Part shown: positions 36,205 to 45,625 of the stretch, one piece after another
Numbering within the stretch: the first letter of the stretch is position 1
Layout: every line of letters begins with the position of its first letter
From: Marinilactibacillus sp042660675
GTDB taxonomy: Bacteria > Bacillota > Bacilli > Lactobacillales > Carnobacteriaceae_A
DNA length: 64,000 nucleotides
Assembly: GCF_042660675.1 (NCBI RefSeq)
Contig: NZ_JBHSUL010000031.1
Coordinates: forward strand, 234,438-298,437
Reading direction: 5' to 3'
Translations under genes and position numbers: made by a program
Notes under the pieces: model-generated
Seen by the model: the letters and a program-made list of their open reading frames with translations, nothing else
Database searches by the model: none
Told to the model about the DNA's origin: nothing

Positions 36205-38100
36205 ATGGATAATAAACAACTAGCAGAAAAAATTGTATCAAAAGTAGGTGGAGCTGATAACGTCAGCAATTTGACTCACTGTATCACTAGGCTAAGATTT
36301 AACCTTAGAAATGCGGACCTGGCGGATACAGAAGGTATAAAGGAAATGGAAGGCGTAGTCGGTGCGGTATACAAAGGAGGTCAATATCAGGTCATTATTG
36401 GCCCTCACGTTCAAAGCGTTTACGATGAAGCTATCCAGATGGTAGGTGGAGAAACAAATGGAAAGGAGTCAGAACCAGAAGAAAAACCAAAGGGTATCGC
36501 ACTATTTTTTGATACGATTGCAGGGATATTCACGCCAATAGTCGGAGCTCTTGCAGGATCTGGTATGGTTAAAGCCATTTTAGCTTTGTCGACTGCAATG
36601 GGATGGTTATCTACTGAATCTCAAACTTACAGTATACTAAATATAATGGGAGACGCAGTGTTTTACTTCTTACCATTCTTAATTGCTACTACTGCAGCCA
36701 AAAAATTCAAAACAAGTCCATTTTTAGCATTAGTTTTTGCCGGGATTTTACTACATCCTGATTTAACAATGATGCGAACCGAAGGTATCGAAGCAGCATT
36801 CTTAGGTATTCCAATTAGATTAGCAACTTATTCTTCTTCGGTTATTCCGATTATTTTAATTGTGTTACTTCAATCTTATATAGAAAAATTTGCTAGAAAG
36901 TATACACCGGATGTTGTAAAAGTCTTCGTTGTTCCAATGGTTACAATATTAATCGTTGCACCGATTGGATTGATTGTTCTAGGACCATTGGGATCTATTG
37001 TTGGAGAATATTTAGCAGTATTCTTTACTTTTTTAGAAGAAGAAGCTAGTTTTGTTGTTCCATTATTAGTTGGTGGACTTGCGCCTTTCTTGGTTATGAC
37101 GGGTATGCACTACAGTTTAGGAGCGGCTCAGGCAGTCCAGAGATCTATAACGGGTTACGGTAGTATTCTTACTCCAGGGTTACTTTCTGCAAATATGGCA
37201 CAAGGTGGAGCTGTGATGGCTGTAGCTTTTAGAACTAAAAATAAGAAAACAAAGTCTCTAGCTACATCAACAGGTATTTCTTGTTTTATGGGCGTTACTG
37301 AACCAGCACTGTACGGCGTTACACTTCAAAACAAGCGTGTTTTAATATCCACTGTACTAGGTGGAGCGAGTGCTGGTCTTTATGCAGGTATTGTAGGGTT
37401 GAAAGCATGGTCTTCTGGAACATCCAATATTTTTTCTACCCCAATTTATATGGGCGGGGATTCTATGTGGAATTTTTACCATGCAATCATTACTGTAGTG
37501 ATTGGTGCCGCTGTAGGGTTCACAGCTTGTTTGTTCTTATACAGAGAAAATATGCAATCTGACACAGCTTCAATTGATAATAAAAAACAAGAAACCACAA
37601 CAAACTCAAATACTGATTCAGTTTCATTGGGATCTAGTTTAAGTGAAAAAAACGAAATTTTCAGTCCTTTAGAAGGACAGATGATCCCGCTAACAGAAGT
37701 TGCTGATGATGCTTTTGCAACTGAGGCTATGGGTAAAGGTGCTGCTGTAATACCTAAGACAGGAAGTGTATATGCACCATTTGATGGTCAAGTAGCCATG
37801 ATATTTAAAACTAAACATGCCATTGGTTTAAGAAGTCATACGGGTGTAGAGTTGCTGATTCATATAGGTATTGATACAGTTAAATTGGAAGGTAAATACT
37901 TCCAAGCAAAAGTAAAAGATGGAGATTCTTTTGTGAAAGGTGACTTGTTGATGAAGTTTGATAGAGAAGCTATATTAAGTGCAGGCTTTGATTTGACGAC
38001 GCCTGTTATCGTAACGAATACAAATGAATATCTTGATGTCATAGAAGCTGAAGAAATAAACGTCTCCAACTTAAATAAAATGATGACAGTCGTTAAATAA
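36205..38100 (+). CDS. bglP: PTS beta-glucoside transporter EIIBCA
   Basis: A 631-aa permease: EIIB with C26 in THCITRLRF, EIIC with the GVTEPALYG motif, a Ser/Thr/Asn-rich linker (about 455-480) and EIIA with H553 in HIGIDTVKL. ATG with TGGAGGA upstream. It imports a beta-glucoside and should also phosphorylate LicT. It is 12 nt upstream of a GH1 gene. It is a different paralogue from the permease of module 2, so the sugar preferences may differ. Confidence 0.95.
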   Translation: MDNKQLAEKIVSKVGGADNVSNLTHCITRLRFNLRNADLADTEGIKEMEGVVGAVYKGGQYQVIIGPHVQSVYDEAIQMVGGETNGKESEPEEKPKGIALFFDTIAGIFTPIVGALAGSGMVKAILALSTAMGWLSTESQTYSILNIMGDAVFYFLPFLIATTAAKKFKTSPFLALVFAGILLHPDLTMMRTEGIEAAFLGIPIRLATYSSSVIPIILIVLLQSYIEKFARKYTPDVVKVFVVPMVTILIVAPIGLIVLGPLGSIVGEYLAVFFTFLEEEASFVVPLLVGGLAPFLVMTGMHYSLGAAQAVQRSITGYGSILTPGLLSANMAQGGAVMAVAFRTKNKKTKSLATSTGISCFMGVTEPALYGVTLQNKRVLISTVLGGASAGLYAGIVGLKAWSSGTSNIFSTPIYMGGDSMWNFYHAIITVVIGAAVGFTACLFLYRENMQSDTASIDNKKQETTTNSNTDSVSLGSSLSEKNEIFSPLEGQMIPLTEVADDAFATEAMGKGAAVIPKTGSVYAPFDGQVAMIFKTKHAIGLRSHTGVELLIHIGIDTVKLEGKYFQAKVKDGDSFVKGDLLMKFDREAILSAGFDLTTPVIVTNTNEYLDVIEAEEINVSNLNKMMTVVK

Positions 38101-38112
38101 GGAGGATTTATA

Positions 38113-39525
38113 ATGAGTCAATTTCCAAAAGGATTTTTATGGGGCGGTGCTACAGCAGCCAATCAATTAGAAGGTGCCTACAACGAAGACGGTAAAGGGT
38201 TATCAGTACAGGATATCATGCCAAAGGGCGTGATGGGAAAGGTATCAGACGGCCCTGTAGAAGAAAATTTAAAATTAAAAGGTATTGATTTTTATCATAG
38301 ATATGAAGAAGATATCAAACTTTTTGCTGAAATGGGCTTTAAAGTTTATAGAATGTCGATTGCTTGGACAAGAATTTTCCCAACTGGCGAGGAGACTGAA
38401 CCTAACGAAGCTGGACTAGCATTTTATGATAAAGTATTTGATACATGCAAAAAGTATGGAATTATGCCACTAGTTACACTGTCTCATTACGAACCACCTT
38501 TAAATTTGTCTGAAAAATATGGGGCATGGTTAGACAGAAGAATGATTGATTTCTTTGCAAAATATGCTGAGGTGGTCATGAATCGTTACAAAAATAAAGT
38601 CACTCACTGGATTACTTTTAATGAAATCAACGTAACCGTTTTTTCTCCACTTTTAGGAGGCGGTATTTTAACTCCCAAAGAAGAATTAACAATGAGTCAA
38701 AAATATCAGGCTGCGCATCATCAATTAGTTGCGAGTGGATTAGTCACTAAATTAGCTAGAAAAATCAATCCTGCTTTCAAGATTGGGTGTATGGTTGCTT
38801 CTCAACCAAGATATGCTATGACATGTAATCCTGATGACATTCTTTATGCAATGGAGCAACAACAGGAGACGACATTTTTCGTTCATGTTCATGCGACCGG
38901 GAAATATCCGTATTATACTAAACGGTTATTCAATGAAGAGAATATAGAAATAGAAATAACTCAAGAAGATAGAGAACACTTAAGTCACACAGTAGACTAC
39001 ATTACCTTTAGTTACTATAATAGTCGTACAATGGCAAAAGATCCATCGCCTTACCAAACGGCAGCAGGTAATATTTATAGAGGATTGAAAAATCCGTATG
39101 TTCAATATAGTGACTGGAATTATCCAATAGACCCTCAAGGATTGCGCTATATGCTAAACTTTTATTATGAACGCTACCAATTACCATTATTTGTAGCGGA
39201 AAATGGTATGGGTAGTTATGATACGCCTATCAAAAATGAAGATGGTTCATTAACAATTAATGATGATTACCGAATTGACTTCTTTAATGATCATATTCTA
39301 CAAATAGAAAAAGCAATCGAAGATGGAGTAGATGTATTTGGTTATACTGCTTGGGGCTGTATTGATTTAGTTAGTGCTGCGTCAGCTCAAATTGATAAAC
39401 GCTATGGTATGATTTATGTCGACCGTCAGCCTGACGGAAGTGGTACTTTAAAACGAACAAGAAAAAAATCATTTTTTTGGTATAAAGAATTGATTGAGTC
39501 AAACGGAGCATCCCTTAAAAGATAA
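38113..39525 (+). CDS. bglA: 6-phospho-beta-glucosidase, GH1
   Basis: A 470-aa GH1 enzyme: FPKGFLWGGATAANQLEG at the start, acid/base in TFNEIN, nucleophile in VAENGMG, phosphate loop SAQIDKRYGMIYVD. It hydrolyses the product of the preceding PTS. ATG with AAGGAGG upstream. It ends module 3 at a strong terminator. It is closer to the 484-aa copy than to the copy at 1101-2507. Confidence 0.94.
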   Translation: MSQFPKGFLWGGATAANQLEGAYNEDGKGLSVQDIMPKGVMGKVSDGPVEENLKLKGIDFYHRYEEDIKLFAEMGFKVYRMSIAWTRIFPTGEETEPNEAGLAFYDKVFDTCKKYGIMPLVTLSHYEPPLNLSEKYGAWLDRRMIDFFAKYAEVVMNRYKNKVTHWITFNEINVTVFSPLLGGGILTPKEELTMSQKYQAAHHQLVASGLVTKLARKINPAFKIGCMVASQPRYAMTCNPDDILYAMEQQQETTFFVHVHATGKYPYYTKRLFNEENIEIEITQEDREHLSHTVDYITFSYYNSRTMAKDPSPYQTAAGNIYRGLKNPYVQYSDWNYPIDPQGLRYMLNFYYERYQLPLFVAENGMGSYDTPIKNEDGSLTINDDYRIDFFNDHILQIEKAIEDGVDVFGYTAWGCIDLVSAASAQIDKRYGMIYVDRQPDGSGTLKRTRKKSFFWYKELIESNGASLKR

Positions 39526-39528
39526 ATA

Positions 39529-39569
39529 AACCCAAAAAAGTCGACCAGAAAGGTCGGCTTTTTTGGGTT
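39529..39569. terminator. bidirectional intrinsic terminator
   Basis: AACCCAAAAAAGTCGACC / GGTCGGCTTTTTTGGGTT, between converging genes. Confidence 0.88.
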
Positions 39570-39573
39570 ATGA

Positions 39574-40101
39574 TTAACTGAATTGGATATAAATACTGAG
39601 ATCAAAGGGTTCATAATCTTTGATTATTTTTTCGTTTTCATCATCATAGTACTTATAGGGTCCACCTTTGATATAGGCAAAATTAGCAACAATTGTTGAC
39701 TGTAAATAAGATAAGGTATTTTTAGTGTACTCAACCGGTAGTTTACCTAAAAATATATCATCTATATAAATATCAAGCCTATCAGCATTACTGGGAACTA
39801 ATTTTACATTTTGAGTGCGATAACTCTCATACTTAAAGATTTTATTAGCAGATTTTTTTAATTCTTGAGCATTTTTACCAGCATACTTTCTTTTATTAGG
39901 ATCATTTTCTATAATTTTAGTTGTGATCGTATTTATAGTATCTTGATTAGAAGTTAACTCTTTTGCGGTCAAGTGGATTTTATATTCGATTGATAAAGGA
40001 AGACTAGCCTTTTCTCTCAGTATTGGCAATTCTCTAATGAATTGTTGAGACTGATTGGACTGTTTCTTCCAAAATTTTTTTATAGCATTCATGAATCTCA
40101 T
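39574..40101 (-). CDS. hypothetical protein, 175 aa
   Basis: Not recognised. Soluble, with a basic N-terminus (KKFWKKQSNQSQQ) and a C-terminal part containing DIYIDDIFLGKLP and an acidic, Tyr-rich tail. No signal peptide or membrane segment. ATG 40101 lies 6 nt after AAGGGAGGA; the longer frame from 40119 starts inside the ribosome binding site. Single-gene unit sharing a terminator with the PTS module. No function can be given. Confidence 0.75.
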   Translation of the reverse strand: MRFMNAIKKFWKKQSNQSQQFIRELPILREKASLPLSIEYKIHLTAKELTSNQDTINTITTKIIENDPNKRKYAGKNAQELKKSANKIFKYESYRTQNVKLVPSNADRLDIYIDDIFLGKLPVEYTKNTLSYLQSTIVANFAYIKGGPYKYYDDENEKIIKDYEPFDLSIYIQFS

Positions 40102-40384
40102 AGTAGATCCTCCCTTCAATCAAGTAAGATGAAATTCATGGTATAAAAAAGGGGTGTTATCTTTAAATAACAATCCATATTTTTATATTACCTAAAATGG
40201 TTACTATCTTCAAGATTTAAGCCTTATTTGAAGGGATTAAATTCTAAAATTTGTCTCTTTATAACAACTTTTCATCTATTGAGTGATATTTGATTCTTTA
40301 TGGAAAAAAGTCACTTGCTGTCTATTGTGGAATTGATTTATACTCTAAATAATAACCTTATAATAGTTGTTAGGAGGAGTCATC

Positions 40385-41497
40385 TTGATCAATTATTGGA
40401 TCTACTTCATATTTTTGACTTTGACTTGGATATCTGCACTTTTTTATCAAGGTAATTCAGTTTTAGGATTATTTTATACAGTAATTTTTTTTACGGGATA
40501 CAACCTTATTCCATTAGTTTCTGTTTTATGGAAAAAAATATTCTTTATCGGATTGCTCCTATGTACAATCTTCGCTTTTATTTCAATGGAATTAAATCCT
40601 TTTGTCTGGTTGATTTTAGTCATTCTTGCGGCTCAATTTTATGAGCTTTTCAAACCCTACATAATTTATTATCTAATCATTCTCAGTTTCTTGACTACGC
40701 TCGTTCCGGCATTTTACTTGCTAGATTTAAAGATCATCATATATCAAATCTTACTCGTAGGCTTATCGGTCATCCTGATTGCTCAGTTAAATATCCAGAA
40801 GAAACAACATATAGAAAAGTCGATTGATAATACTAGGTTGTATAATGAATTGTCAACTATCAAGCGACAACAACTCCGCAATGATGAGCTTATTCGCCTG
40901 GAAGAAAGGAATCAGATTGCTAGAGAAATTCATGATGCGGTAGGGCATAGACTCACTGCCTTGCTGATGCAATTAGAAGTCGCTCGATTACAAGCTAAAG
41001 GTAAAGAAAGCGCAGAACAGTTCAGTGCTCTCAAAAAATTAGCTCAGATGAGTCTTTTAGATACGAGAAAGGCTGTGAATACATTAAGGTCTCAAGAGCA
41101 GTCCGGTCTCCAAGCTGTGATTTTTCTGATTCGTAAATTAGAGACTGAAAGTCATTTAAGGCTTACAATGACCTTGAAATCTGGCGTTTTGAATAGTGTA
41201 TTAGACAACGAACAATCTGTCACACTCTATCGTGCGATTCAAGAGGCCCTTACTAATATGATGAAACATAGTGAGCGAAAACGAGCTGAAATCGTATTTG
41301 AAGTCATCGCAGAGAGAGAATTGAAATTTTCAGTAAAACATATTCAATCTCAAAAAGCGATCGTAAAAGAAGGCTTTGGTTTAACTAATATGAAAGAGCG
41401 TTTGGAAAATATTGATGGAAAGTTGTCAATTGAAAATAATGACGATCACTTTATTGTGGTCGGTCAGTTTCCACTGGAGGTGAAGCAAAATGATTGA
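40385..41497 (+). CDS. sensor histidine kinase, HisKA_3 (NarX/DesK class)
   Basis: A 370-aa kinase: about five membrane segments in residues 1-135 with almost no extracellular loop, a coiled linker, the phosphorylated H183 in AREIHDAVGH, and an ATPase domain with EGFGLTNMKERL. TTG start 8 nt after AGGAGG. It overlaps the response regulator by 8 nt. Kinases with such short loops, next to ABC exporters, sense membrane stress or lipid-active drugs; in Bacillus the LnrJ kinase for linearmycin has this layout. The signal here is not known. Confidence 0.9.
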   Translation: MINYWIYFIFLTLTWISALFYQGNSVLGLFYTVIFFTGYNLIPLVSVLWKKIFFIGLLLCTIFAFISMELNPFVWLILVILAAQFYELFKPYIIYYLIILSFLTTLVPAFYLLDLKIIIYQILLVGLSVILIAQLNIQKKQHIEKSIDNTRLYNELSTIKRQQLRNDELIRLEERNQIAREIHDAVGHRLTALLMQLEVARLQAKGKESAEQFSALKKLAQMSLLDTRKAVNTLRSQEQSGLQAVIFLIRKLETESHLRLTMTLKSGVLNSVLDNEQSVTLYRAIQEALTNMMKHSERKRAEIVFEVIAERELKFSVKHIQSQKAIVKEGFGLTNMKERLENIDGKLSIENNDDHFIVVGQFPLEVKQND

Positions 41498-42128
41498 TAT
41501 TTTGATTGCTGAAGATCAGACATTAGTGAGACAAGGCTTAAAATATATGCTTGAAACGGATAAAGAGTTTAGAGTAACTGGACAGGCAGAAGATGGTCTA
41601 GAGGCAGTAGAATTATGTAATCAAAATCGGTATGATTTAATCTTACTTGATATTCGAATGCCAAAGATGACTGGACTTGAAGCGGGTAAAAAAATTCGTG
41701 ACAAATGGCCAGATGCTACCATATTAATGCTGACCACATTTAATGATCAAGAATATGCTTTGGAAGCTTTAAAAAATCGGGCCAATGGCTATTTACTGAA
41801 AGACGGAGATGCAGACGAACTGATCAAGTCGGTTAGAAGTGCTTTGAATGGGGGCTTGGCCATAGAGGATCAAGTAGCAGCAAAATTGGTTCCCTCCTTA
41901 TTGGAGCATCAAAGTGAACAGTTAAAAGTAGACGACACGTTGACTGAACGGGAAATAGCCATTATAAAAAGAATCGGTGAGGGTATGAACAACCATGAAA
42001 TAGCAGAATCGCTTTTTCTTTCAGTTGGGACAATCAAAAATTACATCTCGACCATATTACTGAAATTAGAATTGAGAGATCGAACACAGATTGCCATTTA
42101 CGCTATAAAACATCAGTTAACAAAGTAA
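41490..42128 (+). CDS. response regulator, NarL/LuxR family
   Basis: A 212-aa regulator with receiver domain (phosphorylated D54 in LLDIRMP) and LuxR-type helix-turn-helix (LTEREIAIIKRIGEGMNNHE). Partner of the kinase encoded just before. It probably activates the ABC genes starting 98 nt downstream. Confidence 0.93.
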   Translation: MIDILIAEDQTLVRQGLKYMLETDKEFRVTGQAEDGLEAVELCNQNRYDLILLDIRMPKMTGLEAGKKIRDKWPDATILMLTTFNDQEYALEALKNRANGYLLKDGDADELIKSVRSALNGGLAIEDQVAAKLVPSLLEHQSEQLKVDDTLTEREIAIIKRIGEGMNNHEIAESLFLSVGTIKNYISTILLKLELRDRTQIAIYAIKHQLTK

Positions 42129-42226
42129 AGAAGTGACTAAAGTCATATTGACTAATGACTAGAGACAGTAACCTTGCTGTCTCTTTTAATTTATACTGAA
42201 GACAAATAAAGAAAGGAGTGAACAAA

Positions 42227-43159
42227 ATGTTAGAAGTACGAGAAATATCTAAATCATTTAAGAAAACGGTCGCAGTCGATCATTTAAGTATGTATATAGA
42301 AAAAGGAGAGTCTATTGGTTTGCTGGGTCCTAATGGCGCTGGTAAATCCACCACTATTTCTATGATTTCAACATTATTACCACCGGATAATGGAACGATT
42401 GAGTACAAAAATGTCAATGTTTTAAAAAACGCAAGCACGATTAGACCTGTTTTAGGTGTCGTCCCGCAAGAAATTGCACTATACGAAGAATTATCGGCTT
42501 ATGAAAATATGCGATTCTTTGGGAAGATATATGGGCTGAAAGGAAATACTTTAAATAGTAAGGTTGATGAAGTCTTAAAGCTAGTTGGTTTGACAGAACG
42601 TCAAAAAGAACCTGTAAAAAACTATTCTGGTGGTATGAAAAGACGGATTAATTTAGCGGTAGCACTTCTTCATGATCCTGAGGTCCTGATTATGGATGAA
42701 CCTACTGTAGGGATTGATCCGCAATCTAGAAATCATATATTAGATACGATTCGTAAACTAAACGTTGAACACAACTTAACCATACTCTATACCAGTCATT
42801 ATATGGATGAAGTTGAAAAACTATGTGATCGAATCTACATTATGGACGATGGAAAAATTGTGGCTTCCGGTACAAACAAAGAGTTGAAAAGTTTATTATC
42901 GAATGAAGAAACAGTAGAAGTTGAAGTGAAAACAAAAAGAATAGAATTTGAAAAAGTATTGAAAGAACACTCTGATGTCAATCAACTTTATGAAACGACC
43001 AAAGGTTATAGATTAATTGTTTCTAAAAGGGACGAACTACTTGTGTACATCTTTCGTCAAGCCGCTCTTCATGAAGTAACGGTAACTGGAATTCAAGTCA
43101 AAGAACCGACTCTTGAAGACGTATTTTTACATTTAACAGGTAGGAAGCTTAGAGATTAG
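42227..43159 (+). CDS. ABC exporter ATPase (LnrL-like)
   Basis: A 310-aa ATP-binding subunit: Walker A GPNGAGKST, signature YSGGMKRR, Walker B VLIMDEPTVGIDP, then a C-terminal domain. ATG 42227 lies 8 nt after AAAGGAG; the GTG of the longer frame overlaps that site. With the two permeases that follow it should form a drug- or lipid-export pump. The order kinase, regulator, ATPase, two permeases matches LnrJK-LnrLMN. Confidence 0.92.
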   Translation: MLEVREISKSFKKTVAVDHLSMYIEKGESIGLLGPNGAGKSTTISMISTLLPPDNGTIEYKNVNVLKNASTIRPVLGVVPQEIALYEELSAYENMRFFGKIYGLKGNTLNSKVDEVLKLVGLTERQKEPVKNYSGGMKRRINLAVALLHDPEVLIMDEPTVGIDPQSRNHILDTIRKLNVEHNLTILYTSHYMDEVEKLCDRIYIMDDGKIVASGTNKELKSLLSNEETVEVEVKTKRIEFEKVLKEHSDVNQLYETTKGYRLIVSKRDELLVYIFRQAALHEVTVTGIQVKEPTLEDVFLHLTGRKLRD

Positions 43160-43170
43160 GAGGTGTTCCC

Positions 43171-44439
43171 ATGAAAGAGTTAATAAAAAAAGATTTTCTT
43201 TTACTTTCTAAAGATAAAAGTGAATTGATCGAACTACTACTCACACCTTTTCTATTGATTTGTATTCTAGGATTTGCACTTGGAAATTTGATGAATAACA
43301 GTACTGAGAACACTATTGAGACGACTGTCGTTGGTTTTGTAAATGATCAGAGAAATGGACTAGTACAATCGGATTTTGAAGCCAAGCTAGTTGAAGAGAA
43401 CTTGTCTGACCTAGAGTATCAGCAATTTTTAGAAGCATCTTTTGAATTAGACCCAGTCTTACAATTGAAGCAGTTGTTTGAACAAGAAGAGATAAAAGAT
43501 CTCTTTCATTTAGAAGCTTATGAATCCATAGAGTCTGCTCAGAAAGCGTTAGAAGAAGACGATATTGGCGGTATTATACATGTGCCAGATCAATTTAGTT
43601 TAAGTGTATTGAATTCGACTTTATTTGGAGAAGAATTAAAAACAGAACTTGAAGTGATCACACAAGATCCAAATCAAATCCGATCCATTACACTGACTAG
43701 TATTCTATACAGTTTTATTCACGAATATAATTTTCAAGCATCGACCGTTCCATATGTTGAAGATACTATGATTGATGATCGTTCTCAATATGGTGAAACA
43801 TTGACAGTTTCTACCGAGGAGCCTATTAGTGCCTTTCAATACTATACGTTAGGGATGGGGGTATTTTACGCTCTAAGTATAAGTACAATTATTGCAAATC
43901 GTAGCTTCAGAGAAAAAGAAACACATGTATTTGCACGAATTATGATTTCGAATCAATCCCCTTTAAGCTACCTTATGAGTAAGATGGTTTCCAGTTCACT
44001 TATTGCTTTTATGCAGTTAAGTCTTTTATTTGGCCTTTCAAATTTAATATTCGGTATCTTTTCAGGACGACCTAGTTCATTTTGGTTAGATATTGCAGTG
44101 ATAACGGCCATTTATTCTCTGTTAATAGGAAGTATAACCAGTTTGCTCACCTCTATTTCACTATATGGGAATGAAATTAAGATAGTGAATTTCTTTGGAT
44201 CTTTTACAGCCGTATTGGCCTTTCTTGGAGGTAGCTTCACGCCAACCGAAAACTTCTCTGATCTGATTAAAACAATTGGAGATTGGACGCCTAATGGTGC
44301 AACGTTGACTTCATATTTGCAACTGTTAATGGGATTCGAAATTCAAGAAGTTTTGCCTCTTTTAGCCAGAGTAATTGGGATGAGTATTGTCGGTTTAACT
44401 GTGGCTGTTCTATTGTTTCCGAAAAGGAGGTTGGATTAG
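43171..44439 (+). CDS. ABC-2 type permease (LnrM-like)
   Basis: A 422-aa permease: one N-terminal membrane helix, a large extracytoplasmic domain (about 45-225) and five C-terminal helices, the ABC-2 layout with extended outside domain. GGAGG upstream. It abuts the second permease with no spacing. Confidence 0.88.
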   Translation: MKELIKKDFLLLSKDKSELIELLLTPFLLICILGFALGNLMNNSTENTIETTVVGFVNDQRNGLVQSDFEAKLVEENLSDLEYQQFLEASFELDPVLQLKQLFEQEEIKDLFHLEAYESIESAQKALEEDDIGGIIHVPDQFSLSVLNSTLFGEELKTELEVITQDPNQIRSITLTSILYSFIHEYNFQASTVPYVEDTMIDDRSQYGETLTVSTEEPISAFQYYTLGMGVFYALSISTIIANRSFREKETHVFARIMISNQSPLSYLMSKMVSSSLIAFMQLSLLFGLSNLIFGIFSGRPSSFWLDIAVITAIYSLLIGSITSLLTSISLYGNEIKIVNFFGSFTAVLAFLGGSFTPTENFSDLIKTIGDWTPNGATLTSYLQLLMGFEIQEVLPLLARVIGMSIVGLTVAVLLFPKRRLD

Positions 44440-45522
44440 ATGTTGACTATATTTTTTATGCAATGGAAAAGGACACTTAAAAGTCCATTACTGCTGATAT
44501 TATTTTTTGGACTAACTATACTGATGGTTAATGTAGTGGCAGGAACCCAAGGTGGTCAAATGCTGGAAGTAGCTGCTTACAGTGAGAATTTATCAGAAGA
44601 TCAAATACAAGAAAAATTAGATAGATTAAACCAAAGTGATACGATTCGTATTCATTTAAAAGAAAAAGATCAAGTAGAAGAAGATATCAAAATGGATAAG
44701 TATGGGTTTGCGTTAGTGCTTAAAGAAGACAACTATCAGATTCTTGTAGGAAGAGAAACGCAGCAGTTACCTGTCGTAGATCAATATGTTCGTAGAGTGT
44801 ATAGCGAAGAAAATCGATTAAGTAGGTTTCAAGAGCAAAGCCCAGAACAAGTCATCGAAGTTAAAGAGCACCTATTGTTAAACGCAAGCTCATTATCTGA
44901 TACTGGAAATAGTATTGTAAATTTATCCGTCATGTTGGGTATGACGTTCTACTTCACGATATTTTCAATTCTTTTTCTTATGACAGATCTATTTGAAGAC
45001 AAAAGAAATGGTATTTGGAACCGATTGATTTTTTCACCGGTTTCGAAAGTTAAAATCTATCTTGGACATCTTTTATTTTATGTTAGTCTAGGGATTTTAC
45101 AAATCATGATCCTAATAACCTTGTTGAGTCAAATGCTATCACTTGATTTGAATATCAACTACCCCATAGCGATTTTGATTGTACTATCTTTTATTCTTTG
45201 TATCGTATCTTTAGGAATATTACTCATCGCCATAGCAAAATCTTCTTCGGGATTGATGGTCTTGATTCCCATTATCGCAACTTCTACAGCCATGCTAGGT
45301 GGAGCTTTCTGGCCACTACAAGTCATTAATAATCGGTTTCTATTATTTGTGGCAGAGTGGATGCCCATCAAACAGGCTGTATACGGCATCGTTGAAGCAA
45401 CTGTTCAAAATAAAAGTTTTTTTGAAGCAATACAACCTGTTGGGATACTATTAGTGATGAGTTTATTTTTTATGAGTATAGGCATCAATATGATGGAAAG
45501 AGTTAGTGAATCTCAACTATAA
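44440..45522 (+). CDS. ABC-2 type permease (LnrN-like)
   Basis: A 360-aa permease with the same one-plus-five helix layout and an outside domain of about 130 residues. Probably forms a heterodimer with the preceding protein. Ribosome binding site AAAGGAGG lies within the end of the previous gene. Last gene of this module, followed by the 45540-45598 hairpin. Confidence 0.88.
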   Translation: MLTIFFMQWKRTLKSPLLLILFFGLTILMVNVVAGTQGGQMLEVAAYSENLSEDQIQEKLDRLNQSDTIRIHLKEKDQVEEDIKMDKYGFALVLKEDNYQILVGRETQQLPVVDQYVRRVYSEENRLSRFQEQSPEQVIEVKEHLLLNASSLSDTGNSIVNLSVMLGMTFYFTIFSILFLMTDLFEDKRNGIWNRLIFSPVSKVKIYLGHLLFYVSLGILQIMILITLLSQMLSLDLNINYPIAILIVLSFILCIVSLGILLIAIAKSSSGLMVLIPIIATSTAMLGGAFWPLQVINNRFLLFVAEWMPIKQAVYGIVEATVQNKSFFEAIQPVGILLVMSLFFMSIGINMMERVSESQL

Positions 45523-45539
45523 AATAGACTTTGTAAAAA

Positions 45540-45598
45540 GTTGACTGGACTGGTCAGTAGTGGTAAGCTCTCACTATGACCAGGTTGGTCAGCTTTTT
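45540..45598 (+). terminator. terminator hairpin built from two 15-bp dyads
   Basis: The TGACTGGACTGGTCA copy (45542-45556) and TGACCAGGTTGGTCA copy (45577-45591) pair along their length with CAGTAGTG / CACTA, and TTTTTAT follows. It can end the Lnr-like operon. Each arm is also nearly palindromic and 35 bp apart, as for TetR operators before the TetR gene that starts at 45626. Confidence 0.65.
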
Positions 45599-45625
45599 AT
45601 AAATTGGAGCAGAGGTGAGTAAGAA

